Positions 12,861 through 22,072 of a stretch of 31,776 nt of DNA are shown here, one piece after another. Location of the stretch: NCBI GenBank assembly GCA_019648995.1, contig BLXT01000154.1, positions 420,868-452,643 of the forward strand. Reading direction: 5' to 3'. Each line of letters opens with the position of its first letter. Positions within the stretch are counted from its first letter, which is position 1. The translations under genes were made by a program, and so were the position numbers. The notes under the pieces were generated by a model. The model was not told where the DNA came from. It ran no database searches and worked only from the letters and a program-made list of their open reading frames with translations. The stretch is from Plakobranchus ocellatus (taxonomy: Eukaryota > Mollusca > Gastropoda > Plakobranchidae).

Positions 12861-14189
12861 TCTTTAAAAATATAGATGAAAAAGAAAGAAAAGTAAAAAA
12901 AAATTATATAGTTGAGCATTGTCTAGGAACTTAGCAACAACATAAAATTGAATGAATGTCATGCATTGTGGATCAAAATGGTAAGCGACGAAACATATAT
13001 GTACCAATGCATTCCTTGTAAGTCATCAAAGTGAAATATGAGGGTGAATTTTCCCCTGTATAAAAATATATGCACTTTTTCTTTTTCCTTCATTGAGTAA
13101 ATTTTCAAGGTCTCACATACTGCTAAAATTTATTTTGACTCCTATTAAAAAAGATTCAAATGTCCTTTGATGAGAATAAATAATATAGGCAATGATTGAT
13201 TGTTTTTTTTCTTTTCAGCCAAAATTGTTGTCCGAATTTATATGAAAGGAAACATGCTCTAAAACTTCACTACTTGTTTGGAACTTACAAAGAACAAGGT
13301 GAAAAAAAAGTGTAATCAAGAAATAATTTGTTCTCTATCATGAAAACATTTTTCGACAGCTTTGAAACAAACAAAAAAAAAAAATTAGAAGAAAATATTT
13401 TTGTTTAGCTCAGGTGTTATAAAGCCATTTTCTATAGCCTCTAATGTGTAAGGTTTACTCATAACAGTAACAAATATAAAACCTCAAGACTCTAAATGGC
13501 ATCAATATGGGCTCTTTTTAAACTCAAAATGTAGACCATATTGAGCCATCAATACTTATGAGTTATGTGTGAACAAATTTTTTTTGAAAAGAGAAACCCA
13601 AAATACCTGAACTTAAGTGTAATATCAATTGCACGTGTATCAAATCTCTGAAATGATTTCTTTGTGAAAAGGAATTTCAGAGGTTTGATATCCTGCCAAT
13701 GATATGAAATTCAAAAGATTTGTTGCAAGGAAATGAAGGCAAGGAAAATAAATCTGAGTAGGAATGGGGACAAGTACAAGTCATCTCTTGAAGAGAAGTA
13801 TTAATGCCTTCAATTCAAGGAATAGTGGAGAGAGGTATAACTTTATGTACATTTAAATATTTTGTGATCGTATTTTAAGTTTTTGGCTTGTAAAACAGAT
13901 AGCAATGAGTTTTGAAGCACCAATGCAAGGAGTTGCCTCAATTTGAAGGCACATATACAAAAATTCTTTGGGGGAGGCAATCTTCAGATCTTAGGCACAT
14001 GAATAATCTTACAGTGCAATCCAGGTAAGACAAAAACACCAAGCTTGGATAATACCACTAAATTTAACCAGTGGAAGGGAAGTAGAGTTGAAAGCATACA
14101 TGTGTGAGTACAGGAGATAGTATTGAGATGCATTTGAGTGCTGGAAATTTAGATGATAAAGACTACTAAATATTTTCTTCCCCACACAC

Positions 14190-14430
14190 AAGTCTTCTTA
14201 GTGATGGTCACCAAAGATTGTCAAAAAAGTGGACATTTTTTTGTCAGTTCCATTCACGCATGAAAACAGCACTCATCCCTCTGCCACCCCTATGAGAGTG
14301 TAATTGATAAAAAAGAAAGCCTGATTTTGATATCAAACTATTAATAACACGTTTCTTAAATTACCTACAACAAGCGCTGGAGGGCATACTGGAAGGAAGG
14401 CAGGAAAGGGAAGGTGATTTAAAGCTTAAG
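14190..14430 (+). repeat. Dispersed repeat, copy A
   Basis: This block matches the reverse complement of about 26845-27080 over its length. The best core contains GAAAGCCTGATTTTGATATC; the next part includes TTCTTAAATTACCT and GGAGGGCA. The other side matches more loosely (a CAAAAAAG block and CTCTGCCACCC). By eye identity is high in the core and falls at both edges. No coding frame, terminal repeats or A-tail is obvious, so the family is unknown; an old SINE or MITE is the likeliest explanation. Confidence 0.65.
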
Positions 14431-14759
14431 TCTTAAAGAGGACAACCTCTGGTGAAAGGAAAAAAAAGGAGGATTTCTGCCAGTCCTCAGAAAATTATCA
14501 TGTCTTTTATTATCATTTGAGAGCCCTCTCTTTTTTGCTTTAAAAAATTAATATTATTGACTCCTCCCTTATACTTGTCCACATATAAAAATTTTTGAGG
14601 TACCCAAAAAGAAACAGTGTGGGCAATTATATTGACCAGAATGTCATTTGTGATGATAAAGAGGGAAGAGAAATTGCACTGGAGGAACAAATTTATCTTA
14701 TCTTATGCAAGTTTATCTTAAATGGAGTGCACTGCAATATTTTTCACAAAAATATGAAG

Positions 14760-14783
14760 TATATATATATATATATATATATT
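14760..14783. repeat. (TA)n microsatellite
   Basis: About 24 bases of alternating T and A, followed by a further AT-rich, partly palindromic stretch. The open frames reading YIYIYI over it are low-complexity artefacts. Confidence 0.9.
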
Positions 14784-16777
14784 ATAAATTATATAATATA
14801 TTGACAGTAAAAGCAAACTGCGTTGCCCTCTTGTGCGAAACAGATGGCATTAAGATTGGATCTGAAAGCATTATCTTTGAGAAGAGTGAGTAAGGCAATA
14901 TTCTTGTTTGTATTAGAAAAAAAACTAACAAAACTAAGGCCTAAAGCCTAAAAGATGGCACTTTAAGTAGGAAAAACTTTACATAGATGATTTCAAGATA
15001 AAATTTGTTAAAAGAATAGGTTTTTGTATGACATGAAAGAGGCATTGTAAACTGGTAAAGACAGAATATGAAAAAGAAGAGAAAATCTTGTACGAAAAAT
15101 CTCATGTGCGCACATAATCATAGCAAATAATTTAAGCATTGAGGGCAACATGATGCCAAGTTATAGGATAAAGTAATTTACCTTTTGATAAAGTATTCAC
15201 GACATACAAAAATTAAGCACACTCATTGAAAAAAAGGCTGCTCAATGTTAAAATGGTAAAGACCTGATGACTGTTTTTTTCTTTTTTTTTTAAACCTTAA
15301 AGATTGAAAATTAAAAGAGTAATTATAAACTTGTACAGTGGAGACCACAATTCAAGTATAGAAATGAAATTAAATGGTAGTTTCTGCTACTTTTTCATTA
15401 TGCAAAATTGCCACTGCTTTAAGCTAAATTTAGATTCCTAATATTTAGTTATCGTGAATTTTTGCCATGGAAAAAGACTTTTGCTTGGTATGTTAACCAC
15501 TTTGGATAATATAGATTTGACTTCAACGAACTCTGAAATTTTTCAAACATAAAGTCGTCATTATCTTTGAAGTTTTGGAACATTTTATGTCAATATGATT
15601 TATATATTTCTTTACATGTCATTGAGTTTTGCGCCCTAAATATTTCGACACTTTCTTTATTAAATGACTCTTTTTGAACAAAACCTATTCATTTAACAGT
15701 AGGGGTCAAACTCCATTAAGGAGTACGCTTTCAAGAATCCAAGAAAAAATATCTCTAAAACTGATCATTTGATGATGTGAATAATCTGCGCATTCCTTGT
15801 GAATTCAGATTAAGCTGCAGCTACTGCCTTAGAAAAAGAAAGTCCAGGTAATTCCAATATTTATATACATAATTTATATTTCTAAAACATTCTAATTGAG
15901 TGTATTCTATTCTTTTAAGATCTAATGCTGGGAAAAAAAAAATTATATGTGGAGGATATCCATACAAAATCTCACTCAACAAATCCTCTCTCTCCGCTGA
16001 AAAACGAGTAAAAATCTAGCAAAAAATGTGCATGCAAATACTGTGTATATATCTTTGTATGTACAAATGAAGAATTAGTGGAGCACTAATATGGCAAGTA
16101 TAAAAATTTATCATCGACTAGAGCACACACAAGGTAACCAAAAAAAACCCCCCAAAAAAACATTGATACATAAAAAACAAAGAGGTGTTTAAAAATTATG
16201 TAAAGTAACAAGATACTTGTCAGGTGAATGTTTAGGTCAATTGCAGCAAAAAGGTGAGTAAAAAATTCAAAGAATATTAAATACGAATCTTTAAAAAAAA
16301 GATAACTTTTCAAACAAAAGATCTAGGAACACATTTCTAAAAATGTGCACTATCTGGTGGGAATAAAAAAAAATAAAAGAAACAAATAAAGTAAAAACCA
16401 CTTTGCATGATTTTTATACATCTTTTTCAAAGGGGGCAATTGCACATATTTTTTCTTTTGAATTCACGAGATGAGCAAAGTAAATAATTTGGATTTTTAC
16501 AATATAATATAATCCTGAACAATTAGTACTGATTTTCTGAGCACTTTATCAAGCTTGCACTGCAAAAAGCAAACCAACAACAACAATAGTAAAAATAATG
16601 ACCTCATCATTAACACAAACTTATGTAAATTATAAACAAAATGTAACAGCAAAATTTCTTTTCAATCACAAAAAAAGGAAAAGCATTTGGCACAACATCT
16701 AGATCAATTTTTTTCCTTTCTATGCACATGATGCGATGAGAGTAATTAAGTACCCTTCTTTTTGCATACCACCATTT

Positions 16778-16783
16778 TTTATT
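16778..16783 (-). promoter_or_regulatory. Candidate proximal poly(A) signal of the transposase-derived gene
   Basis: AATAAA on the minus strand, about 190 bases after the stop codon at 16970-16972. The sequence after it in the minus direction starts TGGTGGTATG, a plausible GT-rich downstream element. If used, the gene has a short 3'UTR and the region to its left is intergenic. Confidence 0.4.
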
Positions 16784-16969
16784 ATATTTCTTTACAAGAT
16801 AAATAGTTTCAACCCAAGATAATCATGCAATATACAGTTTGAGTATGTATCATTATTGTGAGCAAATGAACATGTGAAATTAAAAAGATATCAAAACTTT
16901 CTCTCTCTTGCTCTTTTCTTTTTTTCAAATCTATTGTGAGAGAGACAAATGATGCTGACAAGCTTAACC

Positions 16970-18637
16970 TTAAGGCGAAATTTCATCAACAATGCTGCTG
17001 CTGTTGTCAGGGTTATCAGCATTTCCAAGGCTGCGTCGTCTGGACTTTATACTGAGATCACTGGGCATCTCTTGAGGCTCACTGCCATTGCTGCAGCTGA
17101 TTGCACTGCTGCTGCCACCTATCCCATCACCCAAGGTTGGGGTAATGAGGCTTGTTGGACTTAATAACAGAGCAGGAGCCATTGACCCATATCTCTTGCG
17201 GCAGGTTGATGGGTTAAATGGGTAGATCCCTGCTTTACGGAAGCTGGCATGCAAATTCTCTGCAGACATATTTCGGTGATATAACCGGCACAAAAACTCA
17301 CAAATCGATGCAGCAGAGATGGCAGGTGTTTCAGACGTGTAGTGCGGCTTCTGCAGCTCAAAACAAAGCTCTCTATGAAAGGTGTTGCAACAGCCAACAG
17401 CCATGGGGTGGAGCTGTGGATTGAGGGAGGCCTGGCCAGTCACAAAGACAACCTTGAAGGCAGATCCTAAATCAAGTGCAGCTTGACTAAGACAGCGACC
17501 CAGGTTTGCATCTAATAAAAGGACGAGTGTGTCTCCAGCTCTCCCGGGTGCTTGCGTCAAGAAATGCTCCCTCAGAAAGGACACTAGAACATCAGAAGTA
17601 GCCCTTCCAGCAGGGCAGGCTATTCCTCCAGCCCCAGGGGTAGCTCCAGCTAAAACAGTCTTGTCCAAGGTTTTACCAGAAAAGATGAGAAATGGTGGTA
17701 GGGCTTGGCCAGCTGCACTGCCACAAAAAAGAATACTTGATGGGACTTTTCCAAGAAATGAGAATTTTCGATGGTGAGATTTTGCGGTTCCATTTGAGCC
17801 AAATAAAGATTTTCCATTCATAGAGAGATCTTGGGGGCCTATGCTATCTATCATGGCAGAAACTTCAGCACCATTTTTGAGCACGTTTAGTGGAAGCTCC
17901 ACCAGACTAAAAATACAATGAGGACTCTCCTTCATACCATGTCTTGAGAGAATGGCATCCAATTGATTGAAGTGTTGTCTTTCTGGGCGTTCTGTCTTTA
18001 CCCTTCTGGATTTCCTGATATAGCACTCTGGGTGTCGAGTCAGAAAGCTGCGAAACCATTTCACCGTTAATGGACGGCCCTGAGGTCGCTTGCCCAGGTG
18101 AATGGCATACTCAGAGGCCATCTTGACCACATCAAGTCTTGTGTATTTCATACCCTGATCCTTCCATTGTTTCAGTCGCATAGCTATGTTACTCTCTTCA
18201 GATTCAGAAAATATAGGCCGACGCCCTTGTATGATGACATCATTCTCAGTTCCTGCAACAGCTGGACTTGGGGCTGGAGAGTTCTCCGGTGAAGCTGTAG
18301 CAGACTCTGCCAATTCCTCTTCCTCTTCTTCAGGCTCCACACCAGGTCTCATCTCTGAATCTTCTGTGTAAGTTGTATAAGCCTCCAGCATGGGGCCCAT
18401 GTCCATCACCTTATCAACAGCATGGTGCCCGTTCAGCTTTACCAGTGGCACTTCTGTGAAGATACGTGTGGTATGTGGCACTTGAGAAAAGGCTGCCATA
18501 TCCACATCCCCATCAACACAATCCTGGCCTCCCTCTTCCCAATCTGTAGGAACTAGCAAGGAACTGTTTTCTGGCGAAATGACAGATGTTGCACGGGAAA
18601 CTTCTTCTTCCTTTTTGCTGACATGTTGAGGCTTGGT
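16970..18637 (-). CDS. Main exon of the transposase-derived gene
   Basis: The frame is open from a TATTCTAG 3' splice site (exon starts at 18637, first codons ACC AAG CCT) to TAA at 16970-16972. An in-frame TAG sits inside the acceptor itself, and no ATG occurs before the conserved part, so the exon needs an upstream donor. A start on the TTG at 18557-18559 is not credible for an animal gene. The exon is clearly richer in GC than its surroundings and has normal codon use. It encodes residues 6-560, including both DNA-binding and DDE-like parts and the Ser-rich tail with PSDLSIK and KSRRRS, a possible nuclear localisation signal. Confidence 0.85.
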   Translation of the reverse strand, partial: TKPQHVSKKEEEVSRATSVISPENSSLLVPTDWEEGGQDCVDGDVDMAAFSQVPHTTRIFTEVPLVKLNGHHAVDKVMDMGPMLEAYTTYTEDSEMRPGVEPEEEEEELAESATASPENSPAPSPAVAGTENDVIIQGRRPIFSESEESNIAMRLKQWKDQGMKYTRLDVVKMASEYAIHLGKRPQGRPLTVKWFRSFLTRHPECYIRKSRRVKTERPERQHFNQLDAILSRHGMKESPHCIFSLVELPLNVLKNGAEVSAMIDSIGPQDLSMNGKSLFGSNGTAKSHHRKFSFLGKVPSSILFCGSAAGQALPPFLIFSGKTLDKTVLAGATPGAGGIACPAGRATSDVLVSFLREHFLTQAPGRAGDTLVLLLDANLGRCLSQAALDLGSAFKVVFVTGQASLNPQLHPMAVGCCNTFHRELCFELQKPHYTSETPAISAASICEFLCRLYHRNMSAENLHASFRKAGIYPFNPSTCRKRYGSMAPALLLSPTSLITPTLGDGIGGSSSAISCSNGSEPQEMPSDLSIKSRRRSLGNADNPDNSSSIVDEISP

Positions 18638-21140
18638 CTAGAATAAAGGATGAACATCAAATTTGAGATTAAGAAAAAACAATTTCCTGTAACAGCATTG
18701 AAATAATGCTAGTTTTTGACTGAATCAAGAACTCATTCACCCTATCTGTAATTTTGTTACCCCAAGGCTTGATTTTAATGTTTTAAAAATACTTAAAATG
18801 GGAATTTTTCTTTCAGCTTTTCAGTATTCCTCAAAAATTCAATTTGATATATGATTACATAATAGTGACAGAAAATCAATATTGAACTGACCTGAGGTCA
18901 TTTCTGAAACCCACCATTATCTTTTTACTATGTAAAATATGGGGTGATTTTGTTACCCCCTACGTACACATAGGCATTATAGTGATTTTTTTGCTATATA
19001 TACAGTATAGGATCACGCAGTTACCCCATACGTATGGATACCACAATAAAACACCTCGTAAGGAAATGGTTAAGTTGTGCTTGCTACTGAAAGATTTAGA
19101 AATAGGTAATTTTTTCCTTAAAAAAAGCAAATCAGTCTCTAACAGTGCATTTTACACATTAAAAAAGTATATGGTCTTTTTCTATCAATATGTTTATTTT
19201 TTACAGATTCTCGAGATCAGTCCTCTTGTGTAGAATGCAAGTTTTATTAAAACAAAAATATATAAGTCTCATTTTTTTCTTTTTACATGCTTAAATGAAT
19301 TTTAATCAATACTTAATACTTTGGCACAGAATCAACATAACCAGTTTTCACCATTGGAGGCTCACAGAGTGTAATTTCAGAATGCGTACATGATTTAAGA
19401 ACAAAATGGCATTGCAACTCATTTGATAGTCCCAAGATGATCAAAATTTGCTATGACCTCTACACTTACATGCGCCTTCAGAATTTGTACATCAATTAGA
19501 AAATTAGCATAATATCTATTAAATTTTTTTTTTTTTTTGGAACTGATCTCACTCCTCTCAAAAATGAGATGCTGGACTAAAGTTTGCTTATATGTGATGG
19601 CAATAAAAAATTTACAACGTAACCATCTTCCTCTTTGTACACCCAACATATTATGATCAGTGTTCTCTTGAATCATTCCATAACTGAGTTATGGCAAGGA
19701 AGAACAAAACCATCCAAGGGAAAAACTTTAGTTTAAAAAAAAAAAGAGTAAATTTGATGGCTTTAGGGTATTAACACAAGATAACAATTTTTGGTCTGAG
19801 TAAGGTTAAAGGAGTGCAAATTGTTTCAAAAAAAAAAAAAAGACCTACATAAAACTTTTAAAAATGGTCCAGTGAAAATTAGAATTAAAATAAAACATGA
19901 GCTGCGATAATTTTATTTATATTTTTTGCGTGTGTTCAATTGGTCATTATTGAAACAATCTGTACAGTATTATAGCCTCATCAAAGAAAATGATATAATT
20001 TAATAATTATAATCTGCAAACTCTAGGCCTACCTTTTGACTTATGAGCATTCTTTTATTTCTAAGAGGATTTAAAATGTTGACCTAAAAAAAAGAAGCCA
20101 ACATTCTCAGACAAAGATAAAATGCTAAATATATTGCAACTTTTAGTCACTGAACATAATCTTACCTAAAAGTCATAAATAAGAAAGCAATTTAAAAATT
20201 ATTTTGAAAGGAAAATGGCAAAGAGGGGAAGGGTGGTAATGTAGGCCTAATAATAATAATGCTCAATATAGCCATCTTAGTATTTAATGCAAATAATAGT
20301 GTGGATGTTCAAGCATAAGAAGAGGGACAAATGTATTTTTATTTGTAAGCATGAGCAGATATATTGCAGGTAAAGAATAAAGAGTAGCATTGATTTAATG
20401 ATATATTAATGCTTCATCTTTTAAGGAACATTTGGTAACAACAGAAAAAGTTTGAAGGAAAAAGAAGCAGAGGAAGACAAAGGGATGGACTGGCCACATG
20501 GCTTGGACCAGAAAAAGTGTCAGATATACTGGCCGCCGTCAAAGATAGGGATTCGTGAAGGGACATGATCGCCAACGCTTACAAGCAAGGAACTTGATGA
20601 TGATGATGATTAAGGGCCTGAATAAGCATCTTGAGCTTGATCAAATTTAAAAGAAAAAATAAATTATGACAGGTCATTACAGTACAGTCTGCAACAAGTG
20701 CAAGGTGCAGGCATGCTTGATTCTGGCCATCAAACATATAATCTATATAAGATAAGCCTATAATCTTGATATAAATCTAGGTCTTGTGTCTAGATTTCTT
20801 CGTAAATAATATGATCTAAGACTAATAATAACACAGATCGAGCATTGTTTTGATTTAGACCTACAAATACACGTCTTTAAAGTCAAGATCTAAATGCTTG
20901 TGAGAAAGTTGCGCTAAAATGAATCAAAGCCAGGGGCACGCCCAAGCCTGAGGCCATTATCTAGAATTAGAACGACAACCATTACATTTCCCTATACACC
21001 AAGCAACGGTTTCGTTACGCACGGCAGCCCGGATCTGATAGGTCTACATTCTGGGCACGGACGGCCCAGATAACGATTCGGGCCTCTTTCTCATTTCTTG
21101 AGAGTGAGTACCTTTTGTTACTCACCTGTTTGAATCTCAT
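16970..21140 (-). CDS. Domesticated pogo/Tigger transposase-derived protein (gene span)
   Basis: Two predicted coding exons, join of 21140-21126 and 18637-16970, give 560 residues. Residues 1-31 are mostly charged. An acidic Glu run lies at 108-113. A CENP-B-type helix-turn-helix domain follows at about 144-219, with TVKWFRSFLTRHPE inside. A DDE_1-like domain spans about 297-431, and the LHASFRKAGIYPFNPS block near 467-481 is typical of Tigger/Jerky-like proteins. The first catalytic Asp is replaced (FSLVELP where FNMDETG is usual, V251). The second is kept (LLLD, D381). The third is replaced (LHPMAVG for LQPLDVG, A418). PxDLS motifs lie at 273-277 and 530-536, and VKTE (K219) fits a SUMO consensus. 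Read together: a nuclear DNA-binding protein, not an active transposase. A long intact frame, dead triad, intron and absence of terminal repeats argue for host use. The actual DNA target and role are unknown. Confidence 0.8.
18736..19073 (+). mobile_element. piggyBac-type MITE, copy 2
   Basis: About 338 bases, same orientation as the copy at 10480-10887 and aligned with it almost throughout, including GGCTTGATTTTAATG and the CTTAAAATGGGAATTTTTCT block. The left end (TTCA then CCCTATCTG) is damaged, with a short deletion where the palindrome begins. The right end is CGTAAGGAAATGG then TTAA. The two copies together restore a TTAA-CCCTATCCGTACG end. It lies in the intron of the minus-strand gene and encodes nothing. 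Confidence 0.75.
20472..20612 (+). mobile_element. 5'-truncated LINE 3' tail
   Basis: A frame reads GRQRDGLATWLGPEKVSDIL and then AAVKDRDS, a stop, RDMIANAYKQGT and a stop. This is the pattern at the C-terminus of many LINE reverse-transcriptase ORFs (an RDR-Trp-R-like block, here with the Trp codon turned into TGA, then a short end). The terminal stop is followed at once by a TGATGATGATGA tract, as in LINEs that end in short tandem repeats. Only the last 40 codons are recognisable. It lies in the intron of the transposase-derived gene, in the opposite orientation. Confidence 0.55.
21126..21140 (-). CDS. Predicted first coding exon of the transposase-derived gene (MRFKQ)
   Basis: ATG AGA TTC AAA CAG followed by GTGAGTAA, a near-ideal donor. 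The start has A at -3, and an in-frame TAA lies 21 bases upstream with no intervening ATG, so this would be the first Met. Phase 0 matches the acceptor at 18637. Only 15 coding bases would be in this exon, the rest being 5'UTR to its right. It was found by looking for donors in the GC-richer region near the divergent promoter, and it needs transcript support. Confidence 0.5.
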
Positions 21141-21966
21141 GTTTCTGACTAGTCTAGTACTTTAATCGGCACAGATGTAGTTGGCTGGTTTGCCATTGAG
21201 CCCAGTTTACATTTGAAATGGCATTATCTACACGAAATTAAGAAAATCCTGCCCTAAAATGTGAAAATATACACCAAAATCAACAAGGGCGTTTGCCATA
21301 TTTAACTAGACTACGTAATGACGTGTGTGGAGGTTCCGTACAGCACAGTCTCAAACGAAGAAAACCTGCAGCAGTAAAATTACACGCCCATAAGTAAAGA
21401 GAAGTTAACTCCCCTACGGACTGCTTTTTTTTCTTCTAGGGCCAATAGATCAAAACCTTCATCAAATTTATTTCAGAAGGGCCTTTGCAAGCGAATATTT
21501 ATCCAAAGCACACTTTAGATCTACGTATTCCCAAGAAATGTGATATAAATGAAGAATGGTTATTTCAATCTTTAGGACAGAGTAAGTCTAGATCTAAAAC
21601 TATTCATAAAAAAAAAAAAACCCGACAAAAACTTCCACATCGGCCTATTTAAAATCTACATAGCTTACTTCAAAGGCTTTACTTAGGCTCTCTCTAATTT
21701 ATACTGCTGAAACTGCTTGAAACCAGCATCGCTCCCATCTTATGCCAATGCCAAAATCAAGGAATCTTGCCAGATTCACAGATCAGACATAGCTTGGCTC
21801 TATTAGGCCTAAGGATCTTTTATAGAAAATAATGTCTTTAATGTCTTTTTGTGGCAGGCTGAGAAAAAATCTTTTAAACAATCCTTCCAAGTTAAATTTT
21901 TAGATCTACAATATCTCTTCAATAGAGGTTTGCCCTAAATTTTATAACTAGATCTAGAATATAGAC
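21141..21966. promoter_or_regulatory. Divergent promoter region between the transposase-derived gene and RECQL5
   Basis: 826 bases separate the two predicted start codons, which point away from each other. The interval must hold both 5'UTRs if no further upstream exons exist. The 21000-21120 stretch beside it is GC-richer with several CpG (CGTTACGCACGG), unlike the surrounding DNA. A CRE-like TGACGT lies at 21319-21324. I see no clear TATA box for either gene. Short AGATCTA motifs lie close to the RECQL5 start. Confidence 0.45.
21319..21324. promoter_or_regulatory. CRE-like TGACGT motif
   Basis: TAATGACGTGTG in the divergent intergenic region. It matches the half-site of CREB/ATF factors, a common element of bidirectional promoters. 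A six-base match in 826 bases is weak evidence. Confidence 0.2.
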
Positions 21967-22072
21967 ATGGCGATTGATATTTGTGACGCCAACCTTATAC
22001 TGAAGAAAGTATTCAAGCATAGAGATTTTCGTTCTAACACACAAAAAGATGCAGTGAAGGCAGTTCTCAAAG
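21967..22072 (+). CDS. RECQL5: RECQL5 exon 1
   Basis: Starts at ATG with G at -3 and G at +4; an in-frame TAG lies 12 bases upstream, so this is the first possible Met. It encodes [16 protein letters not shown] and the [15 protein letters not shown] region, the equivalent of the RecQ motif 0 area (the Gln of SNTQKDAV). It ends AAAG/GTACCA, phase 1. Confidence 0.88.

Larger units (their letters stand above)
3850..16966 (-). other. 13-kb gene-poor region; possible long 3'UTR or intergenic DNA
   Basis: I find no convincing protein gene or RNA gene here. What stands out is strand asymmetry: by eye, about 25-30 A runs of eight or more on the + strand against roughly six T runs. The minus strand is therefore rich in T/U runs across the whole stretch, whereas the flanks (1-3.8 kb and the RECQL5 introns) are roughly balanced. 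This would fit a U-rich, very long 3'UTR or downstream introns of the minus-strand gene ending at 16970. A proximal poly(A) signal at 16778-16783 offers a simpler, short 3'UTR. The region also contains microsatellites, a piggyBac-type MITE, one copy of a dispersed repeat and an assembly gap. Confidence 0.35.
18638..21125 (-). other. Intron of the transposase-derived gene
   Basis: Predicted from the donor CAG/GTGAGTAA (minus strand, 21126/21125) and the acceptor TTTATTCTAG (18638). The join is phase 0 and in frame. The intron contains a piggyBac-type MITE about 100 bases from the acceptor, a LINE tail, and otherwise AT-rich filler. No further coding exon is recognised, but extra non-coding or small coding exons cannot be excluded. 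Confidence 0.6.

Noticed and set aside
12046-12919. Two long open frames on opposite strands around 12.1-12.9 kb
   Set aside because: They consist almost entirely of N from the assembly gap; the few real codons are low-complexity.
16949-18371. Several 60-80 codon frames on both strands within the transposase-derived exon
   Set aside because: They are shadows of the main minus-strand frame in other frames; none has a family-like sequence.
18557-18559. TTG as start codon of the transposase-derived protein
   Set aside because: Animal genes rarely initiate at TTG; the frame continues upstream to a splice acceptor and a phase-matched ATG exon exists.
10480-19073. The two piggyBac-type copies as ends of one large element enclosing the transposase-derived gene
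   Set aside because: Both copies are in the same orientation and each has its own two ends, so they are independent insertions; the enclosed gene is pogo-like, not piggyBac.
21101-21125. GAGAGTGAGTACC as a + strand donor of a non-coding RECQL5 5' exon
   Set aside because: The match is good but no partner acceptor before the start at 21967 stands out, and the same spot is better explained by the minus-strand donor next to it.
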